Translations under genes and position numbers: made by a program | In this document: positions 36,627-47,052 of the stretch, piece after piece | Layout of the letters: each line of letters opens with the position of its first letter | Numbering within the stretch: position 1 is the stretch's first letter | The notes under the pieces: model-generated | Seen by the model: only the letters and a program-made list of their open reading frames with translations | What the model was told of the DNA's origin: nothing | Database searches by the model: none | Assembly: GCF_900129205.1 (NCBI RefSeq) | Contig: NZ_FQUK01000003.1 | Location: forward strand, 51,609 to 102,875 | Source of the DNA: Thermomonas hydrothermalis | GTDB taxonomy: Bacteria; Pseudomonadota; Gammaproteobacteria; Xanthomonadales; Xanthomonadaceae | DNA length: 51,267 nt | Direction of reading: 5' to 3'

Positions 36627-38869
36627 ACGGCGGCCACCTCCAGGCGGGCGGACGCCAGCAGTGGCGCAGTCGCGCCATGACCGGACTCGATCCAGACACA
36701 GCCCTGAGCCACGCGCGCATCCACCTTGACCGGCAAGGTGGCGCTACCGGCGGCGGTCGCAAAGCGAGCCATCGCGCCCTCCATCAGACCGAGCGCCGAA
36801 GCATCGGCCGGGTTGAGTGTAGCGTGCGGGCCGGCGTTGAGCGGATGCAGCTGCAAGGCAGTCGCGCGGCGGATCACCGCATCAACGCGGTAGATCGCCG
36901 GTGAAACGGCCAGCTCCAGCCCATGCGCGGCGGTCGCTTCGGCAGCCGGGGCGGCTCCGTTCCCTGCCACATGCACAGGTCGAGCGGTCATCTCTGCGCG
37001 CAGACCGTCCAGATCGGTGAACTCAAAGCCCTTCAGCGCCAGCAGGCCGCCCAGCGCACGCAGCACCTTCCAGCCGGGACGCGCCTGACCTGGCAGACGT
37101 GCCGCCGCCACTGCCTGCTGCTCCAACCCGTCGAGATTGGTCAGGGTGGCATCGATTTCCGGCAGCAGACCGATCGGCAGGATCACCTCGGCCACCGCAC
37201 GGGTGGAGGCACAGGCGAAATGGCTGAGCGCCACCACGCGCGCCGCCCCCAGCGCCTTCAGGGCAGCCGGTTGATCGGCAAAATCCAGCCCCGGCTCGAT
37301 CCCGTACAGCAGGTAAGCCTGACGCGGAGCACGCAGCATGGCCTGGGCATCCAGACCACGCGGCAACACGCCCTGCCGGCTCAGACCGAGCGCATTGGCG
37401 CCCTGCGGAATGCGGCAGAGCTTGGCATTCTTGGCCGCGGCAAACTCGGCCGCCGCCTTGCGGATGGCCGCTGCATACGGGCCGTTTTCCGCCACCGCGC
37501 CCACGATCACTGCGCTGCGGGCAGCCTCGCCGATCTCCAGCTGCGCCAGCGTGGCGGCAATGCGGGACGGCGGCACGATGTGCTTGCCGGTAATAGCGAA
37601 GGTGAAGTCGAAGTCCACCGGATTGACCACGTGGACCTTGGCCCCGCGCTTGACCGCCTTGCGGATGCGCTGGTGCAACAGCGGCACTTCGTGGCGGATG
37701 TTGGAGCCCACGATGACGATGGCATCGGCGTGTTCGATCTCCGCGACCGGCATGCCGAAGGCATCGGCATGGGCACCATCGGACAGGTCGAGCTGGCCGA
37801 TGCGGTGATCGAGATTGCCACTGCCCAGACCCTCGGCCAGGCGCGCCAGCAGCGCCCCTTCCTCGTTCGAAGTGGCCGGGTGGACCAGCACGCCCAGGGC
37901 ATCGCCCGCGTGCGCCTTGAGAATGTCCGCAACCCGCGCCAGCGCTTCGTCCCAGGACGCTTCGCGGAACCCGTCACCATCACGGATCAGCGGCACCGTG
38001 GCGCGGTCTTCGGCATACAGGCCTTCATGGGCGTAACGGTCGCGGTCGGACAGCCAGCACTCGTTCACCGCCTCGTTGTCGCGCGGGACACTGCGCAGCA
38101 GTTCACCGCGGCGGACGTGGTGGAACAGGTTGCTGCCCAGCGCATCGTGATAGCCCAGCGATGGCCGGGCGATCAGCTCCCAGGGACGCGCCTTGAAGCG
38201 ATACACCTTGTTGGTCAGCGCACCGACCGGGCAGACGTCGATCACGTTGCCGGACAGCTCGGTCATCAACGGCTGGCCATCGTAGGTGCCGATCTGCAGG
38301 TTTTCGCCGCGCTGCATACCGCCCAGCTCATACGTGCCGGCGATCTCGGCCGTGAAGCGCACGCAGCGGGTGCACTGGATGCAGCGGGTCATCTCGGTGG
38401 CCACCAGCGGGCCCAGATCTTCATCCGGCACCACCCGCTTGCGCTCGACAAACCGGCTGACCGAGCGGCCATAGCCAAGCGAAAGGTCCTGCAGCTCGCA
38501 CTCACCGCCCTGGTCGCAAATCGGGCAGTCCAGCGGATGGTTGATCAGCAGGAACTCCATCACGTTGCGCTGCGCCTTGAGCGCCTTTTCGTTGCGGGTG
38601 AACACCCGCATGCCGTCCATCACCGGGGTGGCGCAGGCCGGCGACGGCTTGGGCGCCGGGCGCCCGCCGATTTCGGTATCGACCAGGCACATGCGGCAGT
38701 TGGCAGCGATCGGCAGCTTCTCGTGATAGCAGAAGCGCGGAATCGGGATGCCGGCTTTGTCAGCGACCTGGATGATCATTGCGCCCTTGGGCGCAGCCAG
38801 CTCGACGCCGTCGATGAAGACGGTGACGTGATCGGGCGGCAGGTTGGGATTGACGGGTTGTGCGCTCAC
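36623..38869 (-). CDS. nuoG: NADH-quinone oxidoreductase subunit G
   Basis: 748 residues. Electron-transfer subunit. The N-terminal domain carries N1b ([18 protein letters not shown]), a His-ligated cluster region ([18 protein letters not shown]) and N4/N5 ([10 protein letters not shown]). The rest is a molybdopterin-oxidoreductase-like domain that has lost its cofactor. It starts with GTG, overlapping the nuoF stop by 4 bp; no better ATG exists near the family start. The Cys set for the extra cluster N7 found in E. coli is not seen. Confidence 0.96.
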   Translation of the reverse strand: MSAQPVNPNLPPDHVTVFIDGVELAAPKGAMIIQVADKAGIPIPRFCYHEKLPIAANCRMCLVDTEIGGRPAPKPSPACATPVMDGMRVFTRNEKALKAQRNVMEFLLINHPLDCPICDQGGECELQDLSLGYGRSVSRFVERKRVVPDEDLGPLVATEMTRCIQCTRCVRFTAEIAGTYELGGMQRGENLQIGTYDGQPLMTELSGNVIDVCPVGALTNKVYRFKARPWELIARPSLGYHDALGSNLFHHVRRGELLRSVPRDNEAVNECWLSDRDRYAHEGLYAEDRATVPLIRDGDGFREASWDEALARVADILKAHAGDALGVLVHPATSNEEGALLARLAEGLGSGNLDHRIGQLDLSDGAHADAFGMPVAEIEHADAIVIVGSNIRHEVPLLHQRIRKAVKRGAKVHVVNPVDFDFTFAITGKHIVPPSRIAATLAQLEIGEAARSAVIVGAVAENGPYAAAIRKAAAEFAAAKNAKLCRIPQGANALGLSRQGVLPRGLDAQAMLRAPRQAYLLYGIEPGLDFADQPAALKALGAARVVALSHFACASTRAVAEVILPIGLLPEIDATLTNLDGLEQQAVAAARLPGQARPGWKVLRALGGLLALKGFEFTDLDGLRAEMTARPVHVAGNGAAPAAEATAAHGLELAVSPAIYRVDAVIRRATALQLHPLNAGPHATLNPADASALGLMEGAMARFATAAGSATLPVKVDARVAQGCVWIESGHGATAPLLASARLEVAAV

Positions 38870-40233
38870 GCGACCACCTTCTCGGACGTGACCAGCGTGC
38901 CGGCGCGTTCGTCATCGACGTAGAACCGCTTGTGCACGATGGCGTATTCGAACTCATGCCAGAAATGGCGCAAAAAGCCCTGCACCGGCCAGGCGGCTGC
39001 CTCACCGAACGCGCAGATGGTGTGGCCTTCGATCTGCCCGGCGGCAGCACGCAGCATGCGCAGATCGTCGAGGGTCGCCTCGAAGTTCACGATCCGGCTG
39101 AGCATGCGATACATCCAGCCGGTGCCCTCACGGCAGGGCGTGCACTGGCCGCAGCTTTCGGCCTTGTAGAAGCGGGCGATGCGATGGCACGCACGCACCA
39201 TGCAGGTGGTTTCGTCCATCACGATCACCGCACCCGAGCCGAGGCCAGAACCGGCTTTCTGGATGCTGTCGTAATCCATGGTCAGGCCCAGCATCACCTC
39301 GCCCGGCAGCACCGGCATCGAGGAGCCGCCCGGAATCACCGCCTTCAAGCGGCGTCCGCCACGCACCCCGCCAGCCATTGCCAGCAGCTCGGTGAAAGGC
39401 GTTCCGAGGCGGATTTCGTAGTTGCCGGGATTGTTCACATGACCCGACACCGAAAAAATCTTGCAGCCGCCGTTATTGGGCTTGCCCAGACCCATGAACC
39501 AGTCCGGCCCGTTGCGGATGATGGCCGGCACCGACGCATAGGTTTCGGTGTTGTTGATGGTGGTCGGCTTGCCGTACAGGCCGAAATTGGCAGGGAACGG
39601 CGGCTTGAAGCGCGGCTGGCCCTTCTTGCCTTCCAGCGACTCCATCAGGGCGGTTTCCTCGCCACAGATGTAGGCACCAGCACCCAGCACGTTGTAGATA
39701 TCGATATCAACGCCGGAGCCGAGGATGTTCTTGCCCAGCCAGCCATGCTTGTAGGCTTCGGCCAGCGCCTCCTCCATGTGCTCGAACGGCTCATGGTGGA
39801 ACTCACCGCGCATGTAGTTGTAGGCCACGGTGCTACCGGTGGCGTAGCAGGCAATCGCCATCCCCTCGAGCACCGCGTGCGGGTTGTAGCGCAGGATGTC
39901 GCGATCCTTGCAGGTGCCGGGCTCGGATTCGTCCGAGTTGCACAAAATGTACTTCTGCCCCGGCCCCTTGGGCATGAAGCTCCACTTCAGCCCGGTCGGG
40001 AAACCGGCACCGCCGCGGCCACGCAGGCCGGAGGCCTTGACCATCTCGATGATATCGGCCGGCGGGATCTTCTCGGTCAGCACCTTGCGCAGCGCCTGGT
40101 AGCCGCCGGTCTTGAGGTAGTTCTCGTAGGACCAGGGCTTGTCGAAGTGCAGCGTCGTATAGACCGCCTGATGCTCCTTCGGCGCCGAACCAACGGGGCC
40201 GTAGCCTTCCGAATAGTGCGAATGTCCGCCCAT
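38866..40233 (-). CDS. nuoF: NADH-quinone oxidoreductase subunit F
   Basis: 455 residues. Binds NADH and FMN and carries cluster N3. Seen: the glycine-rich [15 protein letters not shown] (FMN/NADH), [19 protein letters not shown], and [12 protein letters not shown] with the cluster cysteines plus a later Cys (HTICAFG). The ATG at 40233 overlaps the nuoE stop by one base; a GTG one codon earlier (40236) would give a 4-bp overlap and is equally possible. Confidence 0.97.
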   Translation of the reverse strand: MGGHSHYSEGYGPVGSAPKEHQAVYTTLHFDKPWSYENYLKTGGYQALRKVLTEKIPPADIIEMVKASGLRGRGGAGFPTGLKWSFMPKGPGQKYILCNSDESEPGTCKDRDILRYNPHAVLEGMAIACYATGSTVAYNYMRGEFHHEPFEHMEEALAEAYKHGWLGKNILGSGVDIDIYNVLGAGAYICGEETALMESLEGKKGQPRFKPPFPANFGLYGKPTTINNTETYASVPAIIRNGPDWFMGLGKPNNGGCKIFSVSGHVNNPGNYEIRLGTPFTELLAMAGGVRGGRRLKAVIPGGSSMPVLPGEVMLGLTMDYDSIQKAGSGLGSGAVIVMDETTCMVRACHRIARFYKAESCGQCTPCREGTGWMYRMLSRIVNFEATLDDLRMLRAAAGQIEGHTICAFGEAAAWPVQGFLRHFWHEFEYAIVHKRFYVDDERAGTLVTSEKVVA

Positions 40234-40760
40234 CACTTCAGTCCATCCAGCAGCTCATCGACCTTTTCCGGCGTGAGCTTTTCGTGGTAATGCCCATTGA
40301 TGACCACCACCGGCGCCCCGCAGCAGGCGGCCACGCATTCTTCCTCGCGCTTGAGGTAGATGCGGCCATCGGCGGTGGACTCGCCCAACTTGCAGCCGAG
40401 CTTCTTCTCGGCATGCGCGACCAGATCCTCGGCACCATTGAGCCAGCAGCTGATGTTGGTGCAGAAGGCAACGTTGTTGCGGCCGACCTTGCGGGTCTCG
40501 AACATCGAGTAGAAGGTGGCAACCTCGTATGCCCACACCGGAGGAATGTCCAGATAACGGGCCACTGCAGCGATCAGCTCATCAGTCAGCCAGCCACCGT
40601 TCTGCTCCTGCGCGGCAAACAGCCCCTGCAGCACGGCAGAGCGCTTGCGATCCGGCGGAAACTTGGTCAGCCAGTGATCAATATGGGCGCGGGTGGCCTC
40701 CGACAGCACCTGCATCGGATCCACGTTGCGGCACGCCTCGAAATTACCGGTTGCTTTCAT
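40233..40760 (-). CDS. nuoE: NADH-quinone oxidoreductase subunit E
   Basis: 175 residues. Thioredoxin-like [2Fe-2S] subunit carrying N1a. The four cysteines are seen as CTNISCWL and [10 protein letters not shown], together with the helical N-terminal part ([15 protein letters not shown]). It overlaps nuoD by 4 bp. Confidence 0.97.
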   Translation of the reverse strand: MKATGNFEACRNVDPMQVLSEATRAHIDHWLTKFPPDRKRSAVLQGLFAAQEQNGGWLTDELIAAVARYLDIPPVWAYEVATFYSMFETRKVGRNNVAFCTNISCWLNGAEDLVAHAEKKLGCKLGESTADGRIYLKREEECVAACCGAPVVVINGHYHEKLTPEKVDELLDGLK

Positions 40761-42067
40761 CGGTCGATCTCACCAAAGACGATGTCGTAGGTGCCGATCA
40801 TCGCCACCACGTCCGCCAGCATGTGCCCTTTGACGATTTCATCCATCGACGACAGATGGGCAAACCCCGGCGCGCGCAGATGCACGCGGAACGGCTTGTT
40901 GGCGCCGTCACTGATCAGGTAGCAGCCAAACTCACCCTTGGGCGCTTCCACCGCGGCGTAGGTTTCACCGGCTGGCACGCAGTAGCCTTCGGTGAACAGT
41001 TTGAAGTGGTGGATCAGCGCCTCCATGCTCTGCTTCATCTCCGCGCGCGGCGGCGGAGCCACCTTGTAGTTGTCCAGCATCACCGGGCCTGGATTGGCTT
41101 TCAGCCATTTCACGCACTGGGCGATGATGCGGTTGGACTGGCGCATCTCCGCCATCCGCACCAGATAGCGGTCATAACAGTCACCATTGCTGCCCACCGG
41201 GATGTCGAAATCGACCTCGGCGTACTTGGCATACGGCTGCTTCTTGCGCAGATCCCAGGCGATACCGGAACCACGCAGCATCGGGCCGCTCATGCCCCAG
41301 GCCTTGGCCTGCTCCGGGGTCACCACACCGATCCCAACGGTACGCTGCTTCCAGATGCGGTTGTCGGTGAGCAGGGTTTCGTACTCGTCGAGCCGCTTCG
41401 GGAAGTCTTCCGTAAAGTGCTCCAGGTAGTCCAGCAGCGAACCTTCGCGCCATTCGTTGAAGCGCTTGAGCTTGTTGCCCTTACGCCACGGAGACTCCTG
41501 ATATTTGGGCATCTGCGCCGGCAGATCACGATAGACGCCACCGGGCCGGTAGTAGGCCGCGTGCATGCGTGCGCCGCTGACCGCTTCGTAGCAGTCCATC
41601 AGCTCCTCACGCTCGCGGAAGGCGTACAGAAACACCGCCATCGCACCCAGATCGAGCGCATTGGAACCCACCCACATCAGATGATTGAGGATGCGGGTGA
41701 TCTCGTCGAACATGGTGCGGATCCACTGCGCCCGTTCCGGCGCTTCGATCCCCAGCAGAGTCTCGATGGCACGCACGTAGGCGTGCTCGTTGCACATCAT
41801 CGAGACGTAGTCGAGCCGGTCCATGTAGCCAATCGACTGGTTGAACGGCTTGGACTCCGCCAGCTTCTCAGTGCCGCGATGCAGCAGGCCGACATGCGGA
41901 TCGGCGCGGCGCACGACCTCGCCATCCATTTCCAGGATCAACCGCAGCACGCCGTGCGCAGCCGGGTGCTGCGGGCCAAAGTTCAGGGTGTAGTTGCGGA
42001 TTTCCTGCTGCGCCTCGGCCGGGTTGCTGGCCAGAGTGTCGCTGCTGGGCACAAGCTGCACGCTCAT
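40757..42067 (-). CDS. nuoD: NADH-quinone oxidoreductase subunit D
   Basis: 436 residues, 49-kDa subunit homologous to nickel hydrogenase large subunits, forming the quinone site with NuoB and NuoH. Seen: [15 protein letters not shown] (about 29-43), HRGTEKLAE and [12 protein letters not shown] near the quinone headgroup. It is a separate gene, not fused to nuoC as in E. coli. It overlaps both neighbours by 4 bp. Confidence 0.97.
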   Translation of the reverse strand: MSVQLVPSSDTLASNPAEAQQEIRNYTLNFGPQHPAAHGVLRLILEMDGEVVRRADPHVGLLHRGTEKLAESKPFNQSIGYMDRLDYVSMMCNEHAYVRAIETLLGIEAPERAQWIRTMFDEITRILNHLMWVGSNALDLGAMAVFLYAFREREELMDCYEAVSGARMHAAYYRPGGVYRDLPAQMPKYQESPWRKGNKLKRFNEWREGSLLDYLEHFTEDFPKRLDEYETLLTDNRIWKQRTVGIGVVTPEQAKAWGMSGPMLRGSGIAWDLRKKQPYAKYAEVDFDIPVGSNGDCYDRYLVRMAEMRQSNRIIAQCVKWLKANPGPVMLDNYKVAPPPRAEMKQSMEALIHHFKLFTEGYCVPAGETYAAVEAPKGEFGCYLISDGANKPFRVHLRAPGFAHLSSMDEIVKGHMLADVVAMIGTYDIVFGEIDR

Positions 42068-42825
42068 CGCCGCACCTCCCGCTCCAGGATGCGCTCACGC
42101 CGCTCGGCCTCAGCGGTGAGCAGGTCGGCATCATTGCGGATCACCCGGGCCACGCCCACGCGCGGCTCGACGCTGGTGACAGGCTCATACACCACGCGCT
42201 GTTTCTCCTCGTCGTAGCGCACTTCGACATTGCCGATCAACGGGAAGTCCTTGCGGAACGGATGACCGACAAACCCGTAGTCGGTCAGGATCCGGCGCAG
42301 ATCCGGATGCCCTTCGAACACGATCCCGAACAGGTCAAAGGCTTCTCGCTCGAACCAGTTGGCGCCGCGCCACACGGAAGTGACCGACGGCACCACCGGC
42401 AAACCGTCATCCGGCGCGAAGCAACGGGCGCGCAGCCGCAGGTTACGAGTGATCGACAACAGGTGCAGGACGACGGCGAAACGTCGGGTGGGACGCTCGT
42501 CGGGCAGCATCGACACCGGCTCCTCAACCTGATGCGCCGGACGCTGCCCCCAGGCAAACCGGCCCGGCCCCTGCCCTTCGACGCCGCGACTGAACCCTTC
42601 CGAGGACACCCCTTCGGTATCCCATTCGTCGCAGCCATAACCCAGATAATCGACCCCGCACAGGTCGATGAAGGTGTCGAAACCGAAGTCATCGCGCAGC
42701 GCGCGGGCGGTCGCCAGCCAGTCGGCCGCGGCAACTTCCAGGGTGACTTCGCCGCGCGGCTGGGCCACCTGCACGGCCGCCTCGCCAAAGCGGGCCACCA
42801 ACTCATTGACCAGGGTCGTGCTCAT
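42064..42825 (-). CDS. nuoC: NADH-quinone oxidoreductase subunit C
   Basis: 253 residues, 30-kDa subunit of the peripheral arm. The family signature is seen as [20 protein letters not shown] and [19 protein letters not shown] (about 160-200). A stretch near 65-95 with many Gly/Glu ([17 protein letters not shown]) is longer than in many NuoC. The start at 42825 overlaps the nuoB stop by 4 bp; codons further upstream lie in nuoB. Confidence 0.96.
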   Translation of the reverse strand: MSTTLVNELVARFGEAAVQVAQPRGEVTLEVAAADWLATARALRDDFGFDTFIDLCGVDYLGYGCDEWDTEGVSSEGFSRGVEGQGPGRFAWGQRPAHQVEEPVSMLPDERPTRRFAVVLHLLSITRNLRLRARCFAPDDGLPVVPSVTSVWRGANWFEREAFDLFGIVFEGHPDLRRILTDYGFVGHPFRKDFPLIGNVEVRYDEEKQRVVYEPVTSVEPRVGVARVIRNDADLLTAEAERRERILEREVRR

Positions 42826-43412
42826 GCGCGCGCACCCTCCGGACGCGGCCGGCGCGAGAACGGATTCTGTTCCATGCGTCGGATCTTCTTCTGCAACTGC
42901 AGGATGCCGTACACCAGCGCCTCGGCGGTCGGCGGGCAGCCCGGCACGTACACATCGACCGGCACGATCCGGTCGCAGCCGCGCACCACTGAATACGAAT
43001 AGTGGTAGTAGCCGCCACCATTGGCGCAGCTGCCCATCGAGATCACCCACTTCGGGTCGGGCATCTGGTCATAGACCTTGCGCAGCGCCGGCGCCATTTT
43101 GTTGACCAGCGTGCCAGCCACGATCATCACGTCGGACTGACGCGGCGACGGCCGGAACACCACGCCGTAGCGATCGAGGTCGAGGCGCGCCGCGCCGGCG
43201 TGCATCATCTCCACCGCGCAGCAGGCCAGACCAAAGGTCATCGGCCACATCGAGCCAGTGCGCGCCCAGTTCCACAGCGCGTCCAGGCTGGTGGTGACAA
43301 ACCCGTCACGCAGCAGCGGATTGTCCGCCCCAGGCCGCAGGATGTCGTCCAGCCGCCCCTCGGGCAGCGGATTGCTGGCGGCCTCCAAAACTGTCTGGAT
43401 GATGTTGCTCAT
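42822..43412 (-). CDS. nuoB: NADH-quinone oxidoreductase subunit B
   Basis: 196 residues. PSST subunit holding N2, the last cluster before quinone. Seen: [11 protein letters not shown] with the paired Cys, [20 protein letters not shown] and [13 protein letters not shown] with the other two Cys. The ATG at 43412 ([10 protein letters not shown]) overlaps the nuoA stop by 4 bp; nine further codons are open but lie in nuoA. Confidence 0.97.
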   Translation of the reverse strand: MSNIIQTVLEAASNPLPEGRLDDILRPGADNPLLRDGFVTTSLDALWNWARTGSMWPMTFGLACCAVEMMHAGAARLDLDRYGVVFRPSPRQSDVMIVAGTLVNKMAPALRKVYDQMPDPKWVISMGSCANGGGYYHYSYSVVRGCDRIVPVDVYVPGCPPTAEALVYGILQLQKKIRRMEQNPFSRRPRPEGARA

Positions 43413-43765
43413 TCCCACTCCAGCGCGCCGCGCTTCCACACGTACACGAAGCCGATCACCAGCAGCGCAAGAAACACGCCCATCTCGATCAGGCCAAACA
43501 CCCCCAGCTCGCGGAACACCACGGCCCAGGGGAACACGAAGGCGATTTCCAGGTCGAACACGATGAACAGGATCGCGACCAGGTAGTAGCGCACATCAAA
43601 CGGCATGCGCGCATTCTCGAAGGCCTCGAAGCCACACTCGTAAGGTGAGAGCTTCTCCGCCGACGGACGCTTGGTTCCAAGCACGTTTCCGGCGATGATC
43701 AGCGCAATGCCGATCCCGGCGGCGACGATCAAAAACAGCAGGGTGGGCAGATACTCGGCCAGCAC
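43409..43765 (-). CDS. nuoA: NADH-quinone oxidoreductase subunit A
   Basis: 118 residues, three helices. Core subunit at the arm junction. Seen: [25 protein letters not shown] (pieces [10 protein letters not shown] and [12 protein letters not shown]) and the acidic second helix [14 protein letters not shown]. It starts with GTG at 43765, 5 nt after AGAGG. First gene of the 14-gene nuo operon. Confidence 0.96.
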   Translation of the reverse strand: MLAEYLPTLLFLIVAAGIGIALIIAGNVLGTKRPSAEKLSPYECGFEAFENARMPFDVRYYLVAILFIVFDLEIAFVFPWAVVFRELGVFGLIEMGVFLALLVIGFVYVWKRGALEWE

Positions 43766-44062
43766 GCGTGCCTCTTCTTGTCAGGTCGTGGGCTTGCGGC
43801 CAGTCGCGGCCGCGCATCAACAGCCGCGCATTGTAACCGGCAGGATGCGACAACAGCCAGCCCTGCACCCCACAAACAGCGACGAAATGCCCAGTTCGAC
43901 GGCTTGCCGCCTGCCCGACAGGAACCATTCGCATCCAGACGACAATCTACCCGGAGGCAACCGAGGCTCATCGATGTCACCGACCATTGCCTCAGCCCGG
44001 CACCCGGATCCAGCGTACAATGCCACTCTTTCCTTAGCCCGGCGATCCCGCCCAGAGGCATC
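43766..44062. promoter_or_regulatory. Divergent promoter region nuo / deaD
   Basis: 297 bp. On the minus strand TACAATGCG (-10 at 43830-43835) gives an expected nuo TSS near 43823 and a leader of about 58 nt; the nuoA RBS AGAGG is near 43771-43775. On the plus strand TACAATGCC (-10 at 44016-44021) serves deaD with a TSS near 44028; its RBS AGAGG is at 44054-44058. Neither has a good -35. No gene is seen inside. Confidence 0.55.
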
Positions 44063-45832
44063 ATGAGCGGCGATTCCGCCCCGTTGCTGTTTTCCGACCT
44101 CGGCCTGCCCGAGCCCTTGCTGGCCGCCCTGCGCGACGTCGGCTACGAAACCCCCTCGCCAATCCAGGCCGCGACCATCCCGCCCTTGCTGGCCGGGCGC
44201 GACGTGCTGGGTCAGGCCCAGACCGGCACCGGCAAGACCGCCGCCTTCGCCCTGCCGGCGCTGGCGCGGCTGATGCCCACACCCGGCAAGCCGCAGGTGC
44301 TGGTGCTGGCCCCGACCCGCGAACTGGCCATCCAGGTTGCGGAAGCCTTCCAGAAATACGCTCACCACATCCCGGGCTTCCACATCCTGCCGATCTATGG
44401 CGGCCAGGGCTATGGCCCGCAGTTACAGGCGCTTCGGCGCGGCGTGCACGTGGTGGTGGGAACGCCTGGCCGCGTCATCGACCACCTCGAACGCGGCACG
44501 CTGGACCTGTCGGAACTGCGCCTGCTGGTGCTGGACGAAGCCGATGAGATGCTGCGCATGGGCTTCATCGACGACGTCGAGGCGGTTTTGCGGAAAACGC
44601 CGGACACCCGCCAGGTCGCACTGTTCTCGGCCACCATGCCAGCGCCGATCAGGCGCATCGCCCAGACCTATCTGCGCGATCCGGTGGAAGTGTCGATCCG
44701 CACCCAGACCGTCACGGCCGAACGAATCCGCCAGCGGTACTGGATGGTCAGCGGCATCAACAAGCTCGACGCGCTGACCCGCATTCTGGAAGCCGAGCCG
44801 TTCGACGCGATGATCGTGTTTGCCCGCACCAAGCAGGCCACCGAGGAGCTGGCCGAGAAGCTGGCGGCCCGCGGGTTTGCCGCGGCCGCCATCAATGGTG
44901 ATGTCGAACAGAAACAGCGCGAACGCCTCATCCAGAAGTTCAAGGAGGGCGGGATCGACGTCCTGGTGGCCACCGACGTGGCCGCCCGCGGGCTGGACGT
45001 GGAACGGATCAGCCACGTCCTCAACTACGACATCCCCTACGACACCGAAAGCTACGTCCATCGCATCGGCCGGACCGGCCGTGCTGGCCGCAGCGGCGAG
45101 GCCATCCTGTTCGTCGCACCGCGTGAACGCGGCATGCTGCGGGCGATCGAACGTGCCACCCGGCAGCCGATTGAACCCATGCAGCTGCCCAGCGTGGAAA
45201 CCGTCAACGAGCGTCGGGTCGCCAAGTTTCTTGATCGCATCGAAGCCGCACTCGGCAGTGAGGATCTGGGCGTATTCCGCGACATCATCGAACGCTACGA
45301 ACGCGAGAAGAACGTACCCGCGGTGGAAATCGCCGCGGCACTGGCCAAACTGGTGCAGGGCAAAACCCCGCTGCTGTTGCCGCCAGCCAAGGCAGAACCT
45401 GCCGCGCCGCCCTTGTCGCCACGCCCAGCGCGCGCCGAGCGCTCCGAACGCCCCGAGCGCGCGACGCGCACACCACGCCAGGGGCCGCCAGCCGATGTCG
45501 TGATGGACACCTATCGGATCGAGGTCGGCCATCGTCATCACGCACAACCCGGCCACATCGTCGGCGCCATCGCCAACGAAGCCGGCCTGGAAAGCCGTTA
45601 CATCGGTCGTATCGACATCCGCGACGATTACAGCCTGGTCGAGCTGCCCGCCGGGATGCCGCCGGAGTTACTGGCGCATCTGCAAACCACCCGCGTGGCT
45701 GGGCGCCCGCTGCGTATGCGGCTGGCCGAGCCTGGCGATCGGGAGGCGCCGCCGCGCAAACGCAACGTCGCACCCACCCGCGCGCCGCGCTCACCGCGCC
45801 CCGGCGCCCGCCCGCCACGGCGGTTTTCCTGA
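44063..45832 (+). CDS. DEAD-box RNA helicase DeaD/CsdA type
   Basis: 589 residues. Helicase motifs in order: Q-motif (PSPIQ, 31-35), AQTGTGKT (52-59, Lys58), PTREL (84-88), TPGR, DEAD (158-161), SAT, and HRIGRTGR. The C-terminal DbpA-like RNA-binding domain (about 475-555) is what places it with DeaD/CsdA rather than RhlB or RhlE; a basic Arg/Pro tail follows. Such helicases act in ribosome assembly and cold adaptation. The start at 44063 has AGAGG 5 nt upstream; earlier codons are open but unlike the family. Confidence 0.93.
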   Translation: MSGDSAPLLFSDLGLPEPLLAALRDVGYETPSPIQAATIPPLLAGRDVLGQAQTGTGKTAAFALPALARLMPTPGKPQVLVLAPTRELAIQVAEAFQKYAHHIPGFHILPIYGGQGYGPQLQALRRGVHVVVGTPGRVIDHLERGTLDLSELRLLVLDEADEMLRMGFIDDVEAVLRKTPDTRQVALFSATMPAPIRRIAQTYLRDPVEVSIRTQTVTAERIRQRYWMVSGINKLDALTRILEAEPFDAMIVFARTKQATEELAEKLAARGFAAAAINGDVEQKQRERLIQKFKEGGIDVLVATDVAARGLDVERISHVLNYDIPYDTESYVHRIGRTGRAGRSGEAILFVAPRERGMLRAIERATRQPIEPMQLPSVETVNERRVAKFLDRIEAALGSEDLGVFRDIIERYEREKNVPAVEIAAALAKLVQGKTPLLLPPAKAEPAAPPLSPRPARAERSERPERATRTPRQGPPADVVMDTYRIEVGHRHHAQPGHIVGAIANEAGLESRYIGRIDIRDDYSLVELPAGMPPELLAHLQTTRVAGRPLRMRLAEPGDREAPPRKRNVAPTRAPRSPRPGARPPRRFS

Positions 45833-45872
45833 TCAAATCCGGATCAACTCCCACGCCACTGGCACGGCGGCC

Positions 45873-45898
45873 GCATCGCCATCACCTGATGGCGATGC
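45873..45898. repeat. Perfect 26-bp inverted repeat between convergent genes
   Basis: GCATCGCCATCA (45873-45884), CC, TGATGGCGATGC (45887-45898): a 12-bp perfect stem. It lies between the deaD stop (45832) and the end of the 51-residue ORF (45906). No T-run flanks it on either strand, so a standard terminator is doubtful. It could block both transcripts or stabilise their ends. Confidence 0.7.
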
Positions 45899-45905
45899 CA
45901 GGCCA

Positions 45906-46061
45906 TCAAAACGGGAACAAGGGCAGCCCCAGATACGGGTGGATGAACCACCACACGGCGAGCAGCGCGACCGTCCACAGCAGCAGCTTCACCAGCGCGC
46001 TGGCGACCTTGAGGGCAAGCCACACCCCCAGCACGATCAGGACAATCGCCACCCAGTTCAT
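45906..46061 (-). CDS. 51-residue membrane microprotein coupled to trhO
   Basis: MNWVAIVLIVLGVWLALKVA begins a 51-residue protein with two hydrophobic segments (about 3-20 and 24-40) separated by a Lys-containing turn, and a C-terminal HPYLGLPLFPF. It starts on the ATGA that ends trhO and has AGGAGG (46066-46071) 4-5 nt upstream, so it is very likely translated. I do not recognise a family. Small DUF-type membrane proteins of this shape are common in Lysobacterales. Confidence 0.7.
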   Translation of the reverse strand: MNWVAIVLIVLGVWLALKVASALVKLLLWTVALLAVWWFIHPYLGLPLFPF

Positions 46062-46819
46062 GCCGCCTCCTGCGCGTCTTCACCATCCACCAGCGGACGC
46101 AGATGCGGATCCAGTGCCACCCGTGCATCAAACACGAAACAGCGCCCGGCATAACCGGCGCCACCGACCTGTTCGAAATATCCCAGGATGCCGTCCTGCA
46201 GCTGCAGCAGGTTGTCCATGCCTTCCTGACGCAGCCAGCGTGCTGCCTTTTCACAGCGGATCCCCCCCGTGCAGACGCTCACCACGGTGGCATCACGCAA
46301 GGAGGCTCGATGTGGTGCCAATGCCGCGGGCAGCTCGGTGAAGCGGGTGATCGGCAGACTCAACGCCCCTTCGAAGGTGCCATAGGCCACTTCCTGGCGA
46401 TTGCGGGTATCCAGCACCACCACGCGCCGGCCGGTATCGTCATGCCCCTGTGCAATCCAGCGCGCCAGCGTGACCGGCGCCACTGCCGGTGCGCGCGCAT
46501 CGGGCGTCATCGGCGCACTGCCTGGCCGGTCGAAGCGGATGATCTCGCGCTTGCACTTGACCTTCAGTCGAGCAAACGGCAGCGAGCGACTCCAGCTTTC
46601 CTTGGCATGCAGCCCGGCAAAACGCGGGTCGTCCCGCAGCCTGTCGAGAAACCCCCGCACGGCATCCTGGGCACCCGCCAGAAACAGGTTGATCCCTTCC
46701 GGGGCCACCAGCACCGTGCCGCGAAGCGCCGCCGCCTGCGCCCACTGATGCAGGCGCGTGGCCAGCGGCTCGACATCGTCGATGGCGACGAAACGGTAGG
46801 CGGCGATATTGAGGATCAT
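46058..46819 (-). CDS. trhO: tRNA uridine-34 hydroxylase TrhO (YceA), short form
   Basis: 253 residues. N-terminal domain with LVAPEGINLFLAG (about 38-50) and KVKCKREIIRF, then a rhodanese domain (about 115-215) with the active-site loop CTGGIRCEKAARWL. TrhO uses O2 to make 5-hydroxyuridine at position 34 of some tRNAs. The start at 46819 (MILNIAAYRF) matches the short form of the family; ATG at 46831 (MPAL) is also possible. It lacks the N-terminal and C-terminal extensions of E. coli YceA. It overlaps the downstream microprotein by 4 bp. Confidence 0.9.
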   Translation of the reverse strand: MILNIAAYRFVAIDDVEPLATRLHQWAQAAALRGTVLVAPEGINLFLAGAQDAVRGFLDRLRDDPRFAGLHAKESWSRSLPFARLKVKCKREIIRFDRPGSAPMTPDARAPAVAPVTLARWIAQGHDDTGRRVVVLDTRNRQEVAYGTFEGALSLPITRFTELPAALAPHRASLRDATVVSVCTGGIRCEKAARWLRQEGMDNLLQLQDGILGYFEQVGGAGYAGRCFVFDARVALDPHLRPLVDGEDAQEAA

Positions 46820-46851
46820 CAGGGCGGGCATCCAGCGTCTGGGAATAGCGC

Positions 46852-46857
46852 ATTGTA
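46852..46857 (-). promoter_or_regulatory. -10 box of trhO
   Basis: TACAATGCG on the minus strand with TACAAT at 46852-46857, TSS expected near 46845. No clear Shine-Dalgarno or -35 is seen. The rest of 46858-47052 (about 195 bp) is the divergent leader of the next gene and shows no further gene. Confidence 0.45.
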
Positions 46858-47052
46858 GAAGCCCCAGGCAGTGCTGCCACTGGCCTGCATGCGCCCGACC
46901 GGGTGGGTGCGCGCTTATCCTGCCAAGTTCGACAAAATCTGAACACACACCGACGGCGCCTGAGCAGTAGCGGAAATCTCAGCCACGATTCATCCCGTCC
47001 ATCGCTAACTGCCGGCATGGGCACCACCACGCCCAGCTTCAGGAGAGCCCCG

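Noticed and set aside
36923-38923. A 666-codon plus-strand frame opposite nuoG
   Set aside because: Antisense shadow; the nuoG frame carries all cluster motifs and the plus frame resembles nothing.
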